Below, one piece after another: positions 1-7,520 of a stretch of 19,045 nucleotides of DNA. The notes below the pieces were generated by a model, which worked only from the letters and a program-made list of their open reading frames with translations, was not told the DNA's origin and ran no database searches. The stretch comes from DAHUZJ01 sp050743865 (GTDB lineage Bacteria > Actinomycetota > Acidimicrobiia > Acidimicrobiales > RAAP-2): positions 1 through 19,045 of the forward strand of contig JBOGGE010000250.1 in NCBI GenBank assembly GCA_050743865.1, written 5' to 3'. Made by a program: the position numbers and the translations under genes. The number at the start of each line of letters is the position of its first letter. The stretch's first letter is position 1.

Positions 1-2
1 TC

Positions 3-374
3 GGTGAGGAACCTGGTTGGGCCGAGGTCGAAGAGATCCTACGGAACGGCGAACCGTGGATGACGCTCGTCAACCTCGGAGAGGTCGCGTACATTCTCGA
101 ACGCACCGCCGACGCCGGAGCTGCCGACGAGGTGTGGGCGAACCTCCGGGCGGAGAGCCGGCCCGGCGGGGTGCCGGTTCGCTGGATCGACGTCGACGAC
201 ACCCTCGTGCGCCGGGCAGCGGCCATAAAGGCGCGAGGAGGGCTCAGCTATGCCGACGCCTTCGCCGCCGGAGCTGCATCGGTGCTCGATTGCCCGGTGC
301 TCACCGGTGACCCGGAGTTTCGGGTGGCCGAGGAGCTCGGGGTGACGGTCCGCTGGCTCGGACGCCGGGCATAG
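3..374 (+). CDS. vapC: VapC-type PIN-domain ribonuclease toxin, 5' truncated by window edge
   Basis: The frame is open from base 3 to the TAG at 372-374, and the residues before the first ATG (base 60) already read as PIN-domain sequence (GEPGWAEVEEILRNGEPW), so the true start lies upstream of the window. Visible PIN features are the NLGEVAY segment with the conserved acidic residue, YADAF with the third acidic residue and TGDPEF near the C-terminus; the first catalytic Asp is off the window. VapC proteins are Mg2+-dependent endoribonucleases, usually cutting tRNA or rRNA and neutralised by a VapB antitoxin encoded just upstream. The antitoxin would be outside the window, so pairing cannot be confirmed. 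The 3' third is duplicated at 7054-7188. Family assignment is confident; the target RNA is unknown. Confidence 0.85.
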   Translation, partial: GEEPGWAEVEEILRNGEPWMTLVNLGEVAYILERTADAGAADEVWANLRAESRPGGVPVRWIDVDDTLVRRAAAIKARGGLSYADAFAAGAASVLDCPVLTGDPEFRVAEELGVTVRWLGRRA

Positions 375-476
375 CGCCGCTCGCCGGGTTGGTCACCCCA
401 CCAGCGCCAACTCCGTCCGGAACACCGTCGTGGGCATCGAGTACACCTCGGACTTCCGACACCGGGCCGGAGCTGG
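238..476 (+). repeat. Direct repeat copy 1: vapC 3' end plus downstream flank
   Basis: Bases 238-476 align with 7054-7292 in the same orientation. By hand I count about 12 mismatches over the first 135 positions (the vapC part). Similarity continues, with small indels, for about 100 bases beyond the vapC stop. The pair brackets the two helicase genes. Confidence 0.85.
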
Positions 477-556
477 ACAGCCAGTCCGCTCGCCCTCCAC
501 GACGTGCATCGCCGGAACCGTCGCGCCACCGGTCGGAGCGAGAGCCAGGCCGCCCG

Positions 557-585
557 TTCAGCCTCCTCGTGAGCCCCGGTACCGT
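557..585 (+). promoter_or_regulatory. Putative promoter of the UvrD-like helicase gene, leaderless type
   Basis: A TACCGT -10 box at 580-585 ends 7 nt before the GTG at 593, the spacing expected for a transcript starting on or next to its start codon. TTCAGC at 557-562 lies 17 bp upstream as a poor -35 match. The same TACCGT hexamer serves the MMPL gene promoter at 16675-16680. The assignment is inferred from sequence pattern only. Confidence 0.5.
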
Positions 586-592
586 TGGCGGG

Positions 593-3472
593 GTGAGCGC
601 GGCCGGGGTGCCCTGCGTGTACTGCGGCACGCGCCACCGCCGGGCGGTCGACGTGCGGCGCTGCTGGGAGGAGCAGTCGGTGCTTCCCCCTGACGAGCCG
701 GGCCCGGCGCCTCCCCGCGCATCGGTGCTCACGGCCGGCGCGCCCGCCGCGGTACCAGGCGCGGTCCTTGGTCGGAGCGTGATCGTCGCGCCGGGCCAGT
801 CGCCCCCGGCCGACTGGGGCAGCTGCGACCGGGCCGGCGGAAGCCTCGACGAGCTCGAACAGGCGTGGCGCCAGCGGATCCCGCTCGTCATCGAGCTGGA
901 CGAGAAGGCCGGGGCGGCGCAAGACGAGGTGGAGCACCGCCCGGCGTGGTCGCTCTCCCCGGCGTTCGCCTTCGACGGCGAGCGGCGGGCGCACGCCACG
1001 TTCGCCAATGCCGCCGATGCACGCCGCGGCATGCTCCGCTGGCCTCTTGCCGACGAGGCCGTCCGGCTCGGAGCCACCGCCGGCGGGCCGGGCGACGTGG
1101 TGCTGCCCGGCGGCACCCCGGCACTCTGTGACGGCGGACCGCTGGAGTGGCGGGACCGGGTCGGCCTGGCGGCGGTGGTGCCTCGCCTCGCCATCCTCGC
1201 CGGATCCCTCGCCCCGTTCGGCGCCAATGACACCGACGCCGCCCTGGCCCCCGACCAGCTGGCCGCCGTGCGCCACTCCGGTGGCGCCGCCCGGGTCATC
1301 GCCCCGGCCGGGTCGGGGAAGACCCGGGTCCTCACCGAGCGCGCCCGTCACCTCCTGCGGGGCTGGCGGCTCCCGGCACCGGCCGTCATGCTGGTGGCCT
1401 TCAACCGGCGGGCCGCCGACGAGATGCGCGAGCGCACGCCCGACCTGCCCGAGCTCCAGATCCGCACCCTCAACGCGCTCGGGCTCTCGCTGCTCGCTCG
1501 CTCGGGGCGGGTCGCCACGATCGACGAGCGAGAAGTGCGGTCGATACTCGACACGCTGGTCGACCTGCCCCACCGGGCCAACACGGATCCGGCGGCGGCA
1601 TGGATCGAGGCCCTCTCGGCGGTGCGGCTCGGGCTCCGGGCGCCGCCCGAAGTGGAAGCAGAATTCGATGGCGACGTCGAGGGGCTGGCCGAGGTGCTCG
1701 ACCGGTACCGGGGCGTGCTGGCCGCCCGCCGCGTCGTCGACTTCGACGAGCAGGTGTACCGGGCTATCGAGATCCTGCTCACCGATCCGGGCGCCCGCCG
1801 ATCGGCACGGACCGCCTGCCGCGTGCTGCTGGTCGACGAGTTCCAGGATCTGGCGCCGGCCCACCTGCTGCTGCTCCGGCTGCTGGCCGGTCCCGACGGT
1901 GCGGTGTTCGCCGTAGGGGACGACGACCAGACCATCTACGGCTACTCGGGCGCCTCGCCGGAGTGGCTGATCGAGCTCCGCCGGTACTTCCCGACGGCAG
2001 CCGACCACCCGCTCGAGGTCAACTACCGCTGCCCGGTCCTGGTCGTGGAGGCGGTCCGGAACCTGCTGACCCACAATCGCCACCGGGTGCCCAAGCGCAT
2101 CGTCGCCGCGCCCGGCCGGCGCACCGACACCGACGGGGACGGGGGTGCCGAGCCCGAGCCGACCGGCCCGGTCGGCATCGCCCGCGCCTTGGAGGTGTCC
2201 GCCGGCGACGATCCGCTCGCAGCGACGGTCCGGCACGTCGCAGACCTCCTCGAAGGGGGCGCGGCGCCGGCCGACGTCGCCGTCCTCACCCGGGTCAACG
2301 CCTCGCTGGCGCCGGTCCAGGTGGCGCTGGTCCATCGGCGGGTGCCCGTCCGTCCTGCCGTCGACCTCACGTACCTGACCCGGGCTGGCGTGCAGGCGGC
2401 GCTGGCGTGGCTCCGGCTGGCCGCCTGCCCGCCCCATCAGCTGGCGGGCTCCGACGTGGTCCTTGCCGCCCGCCGGCCGTCACGAGCGCTGTCACCCAAG
2501 GTCGTCGGATGGATGAGCGAGCAGAGCAGCCTCGCCGGGCTCCGGCGGCTCGCCGGGCGGCTGCAGGCCCGCGACGGCGAGAAGGTCTCCCGGTTCGTCT
2601 CGGACCTCGAAGCCGTGCGCCGGCGTGGATCCTCGGGCACGACGGCACGCGTCCTGCGGGCGGTGCGCGACGTCGTGGGGCTTGACCGGGCGATGGAGAT
2701 CTTGGAGAGCGGGAGGCGGCGCCTGGACCGCTCGGCGCAGACCGACGACCTCGACGCCCTGGTGTCCCTGGCTGCGCTCCACCCTGACCCCGAAGGGTTC
2801 GAGGACTGGCTCCGGCGATCGCTACAGGGCCCCGGCTCGGCCGATGGGGTGACGCTGTCGACGATCCACCGCGTGAAGGGAAGGGAGTGGCCCCACGTCG
2901 TGCTCCACGAGGTGTCGACAGGCCTCCTCCCCCACCGCCTCGCCGCCGACGTCGAGGAAGAGCGCCGGGTCTTCCACGTCGGGCTCACCCGGTGCACCTC
3001 ATCGGTCCGCGTGGTCGCCGGCGAGCCCCCGTCTCCGTTCTTGGCCGAGCTCCGTGCGGAGTGGCGCCCGCCCCGCATCCCCGACGGCGGGCATCTCCGC
3101 CGGTCGAGCCGGGCCGATCGATCGGCCGCATCTCGAGCGGGAGGTACCGGCGGGCGGGCGGGCCACGCCGGAGCCGGAGCCGGCGCCGGGACCATCCGCG
3201 GGGACGACACGCCCCAGGTCGTCGCGGCTGCCGCAGTCGTGGAGCGAGCCCGCCGGGCGCTGCGGGAGTGGCGCTCCGGACGGGCCAGGGCCGAGCGCAA
3301 GCCGCCTTACGTGTTCCTCCACGACCGGACGATCGAGGCCATCGTGGCCGCCATGCCGCCGAGCATGGAGGCATTGGCGAGGGTCGACGGCATCGGCCCG
3401 GCGAAGCTCGAGGCCTACGGCGACGTGCTCCTGGCGCTTGTCGCCGACGCCCGGGACGCCGGCTGCCCTTGA
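593..3472 (+). CDS. UvrD/Rep-family superfamily 1 DNA helicase with HRDC domain
   Basis: ATP-dependent 3'-5' DNA helicase of about 959 residues, expected to act in DNA repair or replication restart. SF1A motifs are intact: Walker A APAGSGKT (residues 237-244), DEFQD (415-419), GDDDQTIYGYSGA (motif III), LSTIHRVKGREW (motif V) and VGLTRCTS (motif VI). The C-terminus (about 893-955, ending in DGIGPAKLEAYG) is an HRDC nucleic-acid-binding domain, an arrangement like mycobacterial UvrD2. Residues 1-25 carry C8-x2-C11-x3-H15-x8-C24, a possible small zinc site. I chose GTG 593 because it sits 7 nt after a -10 box and starts right before that motif; the frame is open back to TTG 389, but 389-476 is repeat DNA, and GTG 569 is another option. 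An Ala/Gly-rich linker precedes HRDC. The gene lies 139 bases upstream of a SNF2 gene on the same strand. Confidence 0.93.
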   Translation: MSAAGVPCVYCGTRHRRAVDVRRCWEEQSVLPPDEPGPAPPRASVLTAGAPAAVPGAVLGRSVIVAPGQSPPADWGSCDRAGGSLDELEQAWRQRIPLVIELDEKAGAAQDEVEHRPAWSLSPAFAFDGERRAHATFANAADARRGMLRWPLADEAVRLGATAGGPGDVVLPGGTPALCDGGPLEWRDRVGLAAVVPRLAILAGSLAPFGANDTDAALAPDQLAAVRHSGGAARVIAPAGSGKTRVLTERARHLLRGWRLPAPAVMLVAFNRRAADEMRERTPDLPELQIRTLNALGLSLLARSGRVATIDEREVRSILDTLVDLPHRANTDPAAAWIEALSAVRLGLRAPPEVEAEFDGDVEGLAEVLDRYRGVLAARRVVDFDEQVYRAIEILLTDPGARRSARTACRVLLVDEFQDLAPAHLLLLRLLAGPDGAVFAVGDDDQTIYGYSGASPEWLIELRRYFPTAADHPLEVNYRCPVLVVEAVRNLLTHNRHRVPKRIVAAPGRRTDTDGDGGAEPEPTGPVGIARALEVSAGDDPLAATVRHVADLLEGGAAPADVAVLTRVNASLAPVQVALVHRRVPVRPAVDLTYLTRAGVQAALAWLRLAACPPHQLAGSDVVLAARRPSRALSPKVVGWMSEQSSLAGLRRLAGRLQARDGEKVSRFVSDLEAVRRRGSSGTTARVLRAVRDVVGLDRAMEILESGRRRLDRSAQTDDLDALVSLAALHPDPEGFEDWLRRSLQGPGSADGVTLSTIHRVKGREWPHVVLHEVSTGLLPHRLAADVEEERRVFHVGLTRCTSSVRVVAGEPPSPFLAELRAEWRPPRIPDGGHLRRSSRADRSAASRAGGTGGRAGHAGAGAGAGTIRGDDTPQVVAAAAVVERARRALREWRSGRARAERKPPYVFLHDRTIEAIVAAMPPSMEALARVDGIGPAKLEAYGDVLLALVADARDAGCP

Positions 3473-3595
3473 GGCGTGCACGGCCGACGAGTGTGCCTCG
3501 AGGCGATGATGGCAGTCGCCGACCCTGGTCAGCGCCGATCCGTCCCCCTGTCAGACCCTGCCGGTACGGTCGGGTGCACGGGGGGTCCATCCGGC

Positions 3596-3602
3596 AAGGA
3601 GG
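3596..3602 (+). promoter_or_regulatory. Shine-Dalgarno site of the SNF2-SWIM gene
   Basis: AAGGAGG lies 9 nt before ATG 3612 and fixes that start. A TACGGT hexamer at 3565-3570 could be a -10 box, but I see no convincing -35, so the gene may be co-transcribed with the helicase upstream. The 139-base gap holds nothing else I recognise. Confidence 0.7.
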
Positions 3603-3611
3603 CCGGCGCAG

Positions 3612-6600
3612 ATGATTCATGAGCCCGATCGCAAGGTGATCGACGGGTACTTCGACCGGCGGACGCTCGCCAGGGCCCAGTCGTACGTCTCGGCCGGTGC
3701 CGTGCTCAGCGCGGACTGGGATCCGGGCGGCGACCGGGTCACCGGGTCGGTCAGGGGCAGCGGGGCCCATCCCTACGAGGTCACGGTGGACATCGAACGC
3801 GCCGGCGACGGACGGCTCGTCTCGGTGGACGGCGAGTGCAGCTGCCCGGTCTCCTACGACTGCAAGCATGCCGCCGCGCTCCTCCTCTCGGCGCTCCGCA
3901 GTGCCGACGCAGGCGCCGCGCACCCGAAGAAGGCCGGAGCCCGCCGGGTGGCGCCCCCCGGCGGAACGGCGGAGCCCGGAGCCGGGCAAACGGCGCACGG
4001 CGGCACGCCGTGGGACAGCCTTCTCGGCGCCCTGGCTTCTCCGAGCGCGGGTGGCGCCGGGGACGCCAGCGAGCATCCTCCGTCGGTGGCGCTCCAGTTC
4101 GAGCTGGTCGCCGGCACGACCCACACCGCACCGCGCATAAAGCTCCGCCCGGTCGTGCCGGGCACCACCGGGAACTGGGTGCGCTCAGGCATCTCGTGGC
4201 GGACAGTGGACTACATGGGGTGCGGCTGGGGCCGGCTGCGATGCTCGGAAGCCCAGATCCGCGTGCTGAAGGAGCTGAGGGCGATCAGCAGCTCGAGCAT
4301 CTCTTCGACCCGCTACTCGGCCTACACCCCGGCAGGCCAGGAGGTCTGGCTCGACGCCATCGGCAGCCGGCGGATCTGGGACCTGTTCGCCGAGGCCGAG
4401 GATGCCGGGGTCCCCCTCGTCGGCACGGGGCGCCGAGCGGCCCGGGTCACCGTCGGCCGGTTCGATGCGGAGCTCTCCCTGGACGCCAGCGCTCCCCCTG
4501 ACGAACCCAGCGGCGGCTTCACCCTCTCCCCCCGGCTGGCGGTCCAAGGGGTCGAGGTTCCGCTCCGCCGGACAGGTTGGCAGTTGATCGCCACACCTCC
4601 CCACGGGATCGCCTGGTGGGACCCGGCCACCGCCGAGGATACGCCGGCGCTGTCGTTCGCCAGGCTGCCCGAGCTCCTCACAGCCCCCTGGCCCGCCCTT
4701 CTCGGCGGGGCCAAGCCCGTCGTGCCCCACGAAGATCGGGAGCGCTTCTTCGACGTCGTCTACCCCCGACTGCGCCGCCGGCTACGGGTGGAGTCGACCG
4801 ACGGGACCGTGGACATTCCCGAGGTCCCTGACGACGCGCTGATCCTCACCTTGTGCCACGGCGACGACCACCGCCTGGAACTGTCGTGGTGGACCGGCGT
4901 CCCCGGGGCAACCCGGCGCGAGAAGCTGGGAGATCCTCGGCGCGCCGGCTACGACGGGCCGATCGCACGCGCCATCGGCGCCGCCCATCGGCTGGCGCTC
5001 CCGCACTCCACTGGCCGGCTCCTGGCGCCCTTCGGGGACCGGCTGGAGCGCGAAGCGTCGTTGCAAGGGATGGACACCGTTCGCTTCCTCACCGATGTGC
5101 TGCCCGATCTGGAAGCCATCCCGGGCCTCAGCGTCGAGCACACAGGGGAGCACCCCGACTACCGGGAGGCGCCGAACGCTCCTTCCGTCACCCTGAGCGG
5201 GACGCCCCATGAAGGGCACGACTGGTTCGACCTCGCCGTCGACGTCCGGGTCGGTGGCGAGGAAGTGCCGTTCGTCGACCTTTTCACGGCGCTGGCCACC
5301 GGGCAGTCGCACATGCTCCTGCCGTCGGGCACCTACTTCTCCCTCGAGGACGAGGCCCTCCGGGAGCTTGCCCAGCTGATCGACGAGGCGAGAGCGCTCC
5401 ATGCCGGCGACGACGACCACGTCCGGGTGACCCGGTACCAGGCCAGCCTGTGGGGGGACCTCGCACGGCTCGGGGTGCTGACCGCCCAGGCAGCCGAGTG
5501 GGAGCGCTCCGTCCGTGCGCTGGCGACAGCAGCCGACCGCACCGAGCACCCGGTCCCGACCGGCCTCGACGCCCGCCTGCGCCCCTACCAGCACGTCGGG
5601 TTCGACTGGCTGGTGTTCCTCTACGAGCTGGGGCTGGGAGGGATCCTCGCCGACGACATGGGGCTCGGCAAGACGCTCCAGGTGCTGGCGCTCGTCTGCC
5701 ATGTCGGCGAGCACCGGCTGAGCGATGCGCCGTTCCTGGTGGTGGCGCCGACCAGCGTCGTAGGGAACTGGGCCAACGAGTGCCGAAAGTTCGCCCCCGG
5801 GCTCGGCGTCGAGACCGTGACCGCCACCACGTCGCGGCGAGGGCGCACCTTGTTCGACGTCGCAGCCACCGCAGACGTCGTCGTGACCTCGTACGCCCTC
5901 TTCCGGCTGGAGTACGACGACTACGAGAAGCTGGAGTGGGCCGGGCTCGTCCTCGACGAGGCGCAGTTCGCCAAGAACATGAGCTCCCACGCCTACCAGC
6001 GGGCGAAGACGCTCCCAGTCCGCTTCAAGCTGGCCATGACCGGGACGCCAATGGAGAACCACCTGATGGAGCTGTGGGCGCTGCTGTCCATCACGTCACC
6101 GGGCCTGCTCGGCAGCGCCGAGCGGTTCAGCGAGCTCTTCCGGCAGCCGATCGAGCGGCACGCCGACGAGGACCGGTTGACGCTCCTCCGGCGCCGGATC
6201 CAGCCGCTCCTTCTCCGCCGATCGAAGGAGCAGGTGGCTGGGGACCTCCCGGACAAGCAGGAACAGGTGATGGAGCTCGAGCTGAACCCCCGGCACCGCA
6301 AGCTCTACCAGACGTACCTCCAACGCGAGCGCCAGAAGGTGCTCGGCCTGCTCGACGACCTGCAGCGGAACCGCTTTGAGATCCTGAAGTCGCTCACCGT
6401 CCTGCGCCAGGCTTCGCTCAGCGCCGCGCTGGTCGACCCGACGCGCCACAAGGTGCCCTCCACCAAGCTCGACGCCCTGATGGAGATGCTCGAAGAGGTG
6501 GTGGCCGACGGCCACCGGGTCCTCGTGTTCAGCCAGTTCACCCGGTTCCTCACCATGGCCCGGGAGCGCGTCCGCGCCGCCGGCATCGCCCACTGCTACC

Positions 6601-6962
6601 TCGACGGCCGTACCCGGCGCCGAACACACGTCCTCTCCGAGTTCCGATCGGGAAGTGCTCCGGTCTTCCTCATCAGCCTCAAGGCCGGAGGGTTCGGGCT
6701 GAACCTCACCGAGGCGGACTACTGCATCCTGCTCGACCCGTGGTGGAACCCGGCGACCGAGGCCCAGGCGATCGACCGGGTGCACCGGATCGGGCAGACC
6801 AAGAACGTGATGGTCTACCGGCTCGTCGCCAAGGACACGATCGAGGAGAAGGTGATGGCGCTGAAGGCGAAGAAGGCCGCGCTGTTCTCGAGCGTCATCG
6901 ACAGCGGCGCGTTCCAGTCCGGCGCCCTCACGACGGCAGACATACGAGGCCTCCTGGACTGA
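3612..6962 (+). CDS. SNF2-family DNA-dependent ATPase/helicase with N-terminal SWIM zinc finger
   Basis: A 1116-residue Swi2/Snf2-type ATPase that should translocate on double-stranded DNA and remodel protein-DNA complexes. Residues 76-86 form a SWIM zinc finger (C76-x-C78 ... C84-x-H86), a DNA/protein-binding module. An Ala/Gly/Pro-rich linker (about 97-135) follows, then a long middle region typical of bacterial SNF2 helicase-associated sequence. The ATPase core occupies about 640-1110: RPYQHVGFDWL, Walker A DDMGLGKT (681-688), DEAQ (782-785), TGTPMENH, and motif VI QAIDRVHRIGQ (1052-1062). All catalytic residues are present, so the enzyme looks active. It follows the UvrD-like gene on the same strand and has its own strong ribosome site. 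Bacterial homologues are linked to DNA repair, transcription recycling (RapA) or phage defence, and the sequence does not decide between them. Confidence 0.95.
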   Translation: MIHEPDRKVIDGYFDRRTLARAQSYVSAGAVLSADWDPGGDRVTGSVRGSGAHPYEVTVDIERAGDGRLVSVDGECSCPVSYDCKHAAALLLSALRSADAGAAHPKKAGARRVAPPGGTAEPGAGQTAHGGTPWDSLLGALASPSAGGAGDASEHPPSVALQFELVAGTTHTAPRIKLRPVVPGTTGNWVRSGISWRTVDYMGCGWGRLRCSEAQIRVLKELRAISSSSISSTRYSAYTPAGQEVWLDAIGSRRIWDLFAEAEDAGVPLVGTGRRAARVTVGRFDAELSLDASAPPDEPSGGFTLSPRLAVQGVEVPLRRTGWQLIATPPHGIAWWDPATAEDTPALSFARLPELLTAPWPALLGGAKPVVPHEDRERFFDVVYPRLRRRLRVESTDGTVDIPEVPDDALILTLCHGDDHRLELSWWTGVPGATRREKLGDPRRAGYDGPIARAIGAAHRLALPHSTGRLLAPFGDRLEREASLQGMDTVRFLTDVLPDLEAIPGLSVEHTGEHPDYREAPNAPSVTLSGTPHEGHDWFDLAVDVRVGGEEVPFVDLFTALATGQSHMLLPSGTYFSLEDEALRELAQLIDEARALHAGDDDHVRVTRYQASLWGDLARLGVLTAQAAEWERSVRALATAADRTEHPVPTGLDARLRPYQHVGFDWLVFLYELGLGGILADDMGLGKTLQVLALVCHVGEHRLSDAPFLVVAPTSVVGNWANECRKFAPGLGVETVTATTSRRGRTLFDVAATADVVVTSYALFRLEYDDYEKLEWAGLVLDEAQFAKNMSSHAYQRAKTLPVRFKLAMTGTPMENHLMELWALLSITSPGLLGSAERFSELFRQPIERHADEDRLTLLRRRIQPLLLRRSKEQVAGDLPDKQEQVMELELNPRHRKLYQTYLQRERQKVLGLLDDLQRNRFEILKSLTVLRQASLSAALVDPTRHKVPSTKLDALMEMLEEVVADGHRVLVFSQFTRFLTMARERVRAAGIAHCYLDGRTRRRTHVLSEFRSGSAPVFLISLKAGGFGLNLTEADYCILLDPWWNPATEAQAIDRVHRIGQTKNVMVYRLVAKDTIEEKVMALKAKKAALFSSVIDSGAFQSGALTTADIRGLLD

Positions 6963-6966
6963 CGAT

Positions 6967-7015
6967 CCGGCCACCGGGGCCGGCCACCGGGGCCGGCCAC
7001 CGGGACCGGCCATCG
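6967..7015 (+). repeat. 13-bp tandem repeat with terminator-like dyads behind the SNF2 gene
   Basis: Three units of CCGGCCACCGGGG (6967-6979, 6980-6992, 6993-7005, the last ending in A) plus a partial fourth start 5 bases after the SNF2 stop. Each unit junction makes a 6-bp GC hairpin, CCGGCC-ACCGG-GGCCGG. It has no T-tract, so a terminator role is possible but not shown. Confidence 0.75.
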
Positions 7016-7053
7016 ACCGACGGGCGACTGCGGCGTCGTGCGGATCACCCGAA

Positions 7054-7188
7054 GAGGGCTCAGCTATGCCGACGCCTTCGCCGCCAGAGGCGCGTCGGTG
7101 CTCGATTGCCCGGTGTTCACCGGCGACCCGGGGTTTCGGGTGGCCGAGGAGCTCGGGGTGGCGGTCCGCTGGCTCGGGCGCCGCGCGT
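7054..7188 (+). pseudogene. Remnant of a second vapC (PIN domain C-terminal part)
   Basis: The frame encodes GLSYADAFAARGASVLDC and continues through TGDPGF and RWLGRRA, which differs from the intact vapC at the left edge in about five of 44 residues. The 5' two thirds of the gene are absent: bases just upstream of 7054 do not read as PIN sequence. The stop codon position (TAG in the first copy) reads TCG here, so the frame runs on to 7409 without resemblance to anything I know. The acidic residues of YADAF and TGDP survive, but with the N-terminal catalytic half missing this cannot be a working toxin. It is not a recent copy, given the roughly 9% divergence. Confidence 0.8.
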
Positions 7189-7292
7189 CGCGCCCTTCGC
7201 CGGGTTGCCCACCCGGCCAGCGCCGGCTCCGCCCGCAGCACGAGCGTGGGCGTCGAGCGCACCTCCGACATCCGGGCACCAGCGCGAGCAGG
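7054..7292 (+). repeat. Direct repeat copy 2: vapC 3' end plus downstream flank
   Basis: This is the partner of 238-476, with the same orientation and length. The shared segment past the vapC stop also aligns when read on the minus strand as a short peptide-like stretch (7292 towards 7200), but copy 1 has a stop there, so I do not call a gene. Confidence 0.85.
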
Positions 7293-7520
7293 GGGCTCCA
7301 CGAACCGACGTCCTGGATCACGCAGAGATCCCGGAAGCGTCGAAGATTTGCGCCGAGCGATGGGGACCGGGGTGGCCGACCCGGCGGACGCAGGTCGACT
7401 TGGCCCTGAAGGTCGACTTGGCCCTGACAACAATGCAGGCGCGGCACCGGTCGTCTCGCCGGGCCTCCAGAATCTTGCCGGCGGCGCTTACCCTTCCCTG
7501 GGTGGGTGGGCGTCGACGGC
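7293..7520. other. Apparently non-coding stretch between vapC remnant and slipin gene
   Basis: I find no gene here. It holds a perfect 18-bp tandem duplication (7392-7427) and, just past the slipin stop on the minus strand, a short ACCC...GGGT dyad near 7489-7502 that is too weak to call a terminator. The stretch looks like decayed sequence. Confidence 0.5.
7392..7427 (+). repeat. Perfect 18-bp tandem duplication
   Basis: AGGTCGACTTGGCCCTGA occurs at 7392-7409 and again, without a spacer, at 7410-7427. There are no mismatches, so the duplication is probably recent. Confidence 0.95.

Noticed and set aside
389..592. Upstream extension of the UvrD-like gene to TTG 389
   Set aside because: The extension reads through the vapC-flank repeat and through the -10 box of the gene, and lacks a ribosome site. 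GTG 593 fits promoter and family better.
248..2437. Long minus-strand open frame opposite the UvrD-like gene (729 codons), and similar long antisense frames elsewhere
   Set aside because: High-GC codon bias leaves antisense frames open. Their peptides are Arg/Gly/Pro-rich, without motifs, and the opposite strand has complete helicase motifs.
3473..3611. SOS (LexA) box upstream of the SNF2 gene
   Set aside because: I looked for a GAAC...GTTC dyad and did not find one.
7038..7409. A 123-codon open frame over the second vapC copy as a real gene
   Set aside because: It lacks the N-terminal catalytic half of a PIN domain and has lost the stop, so it is treated as a remnant.
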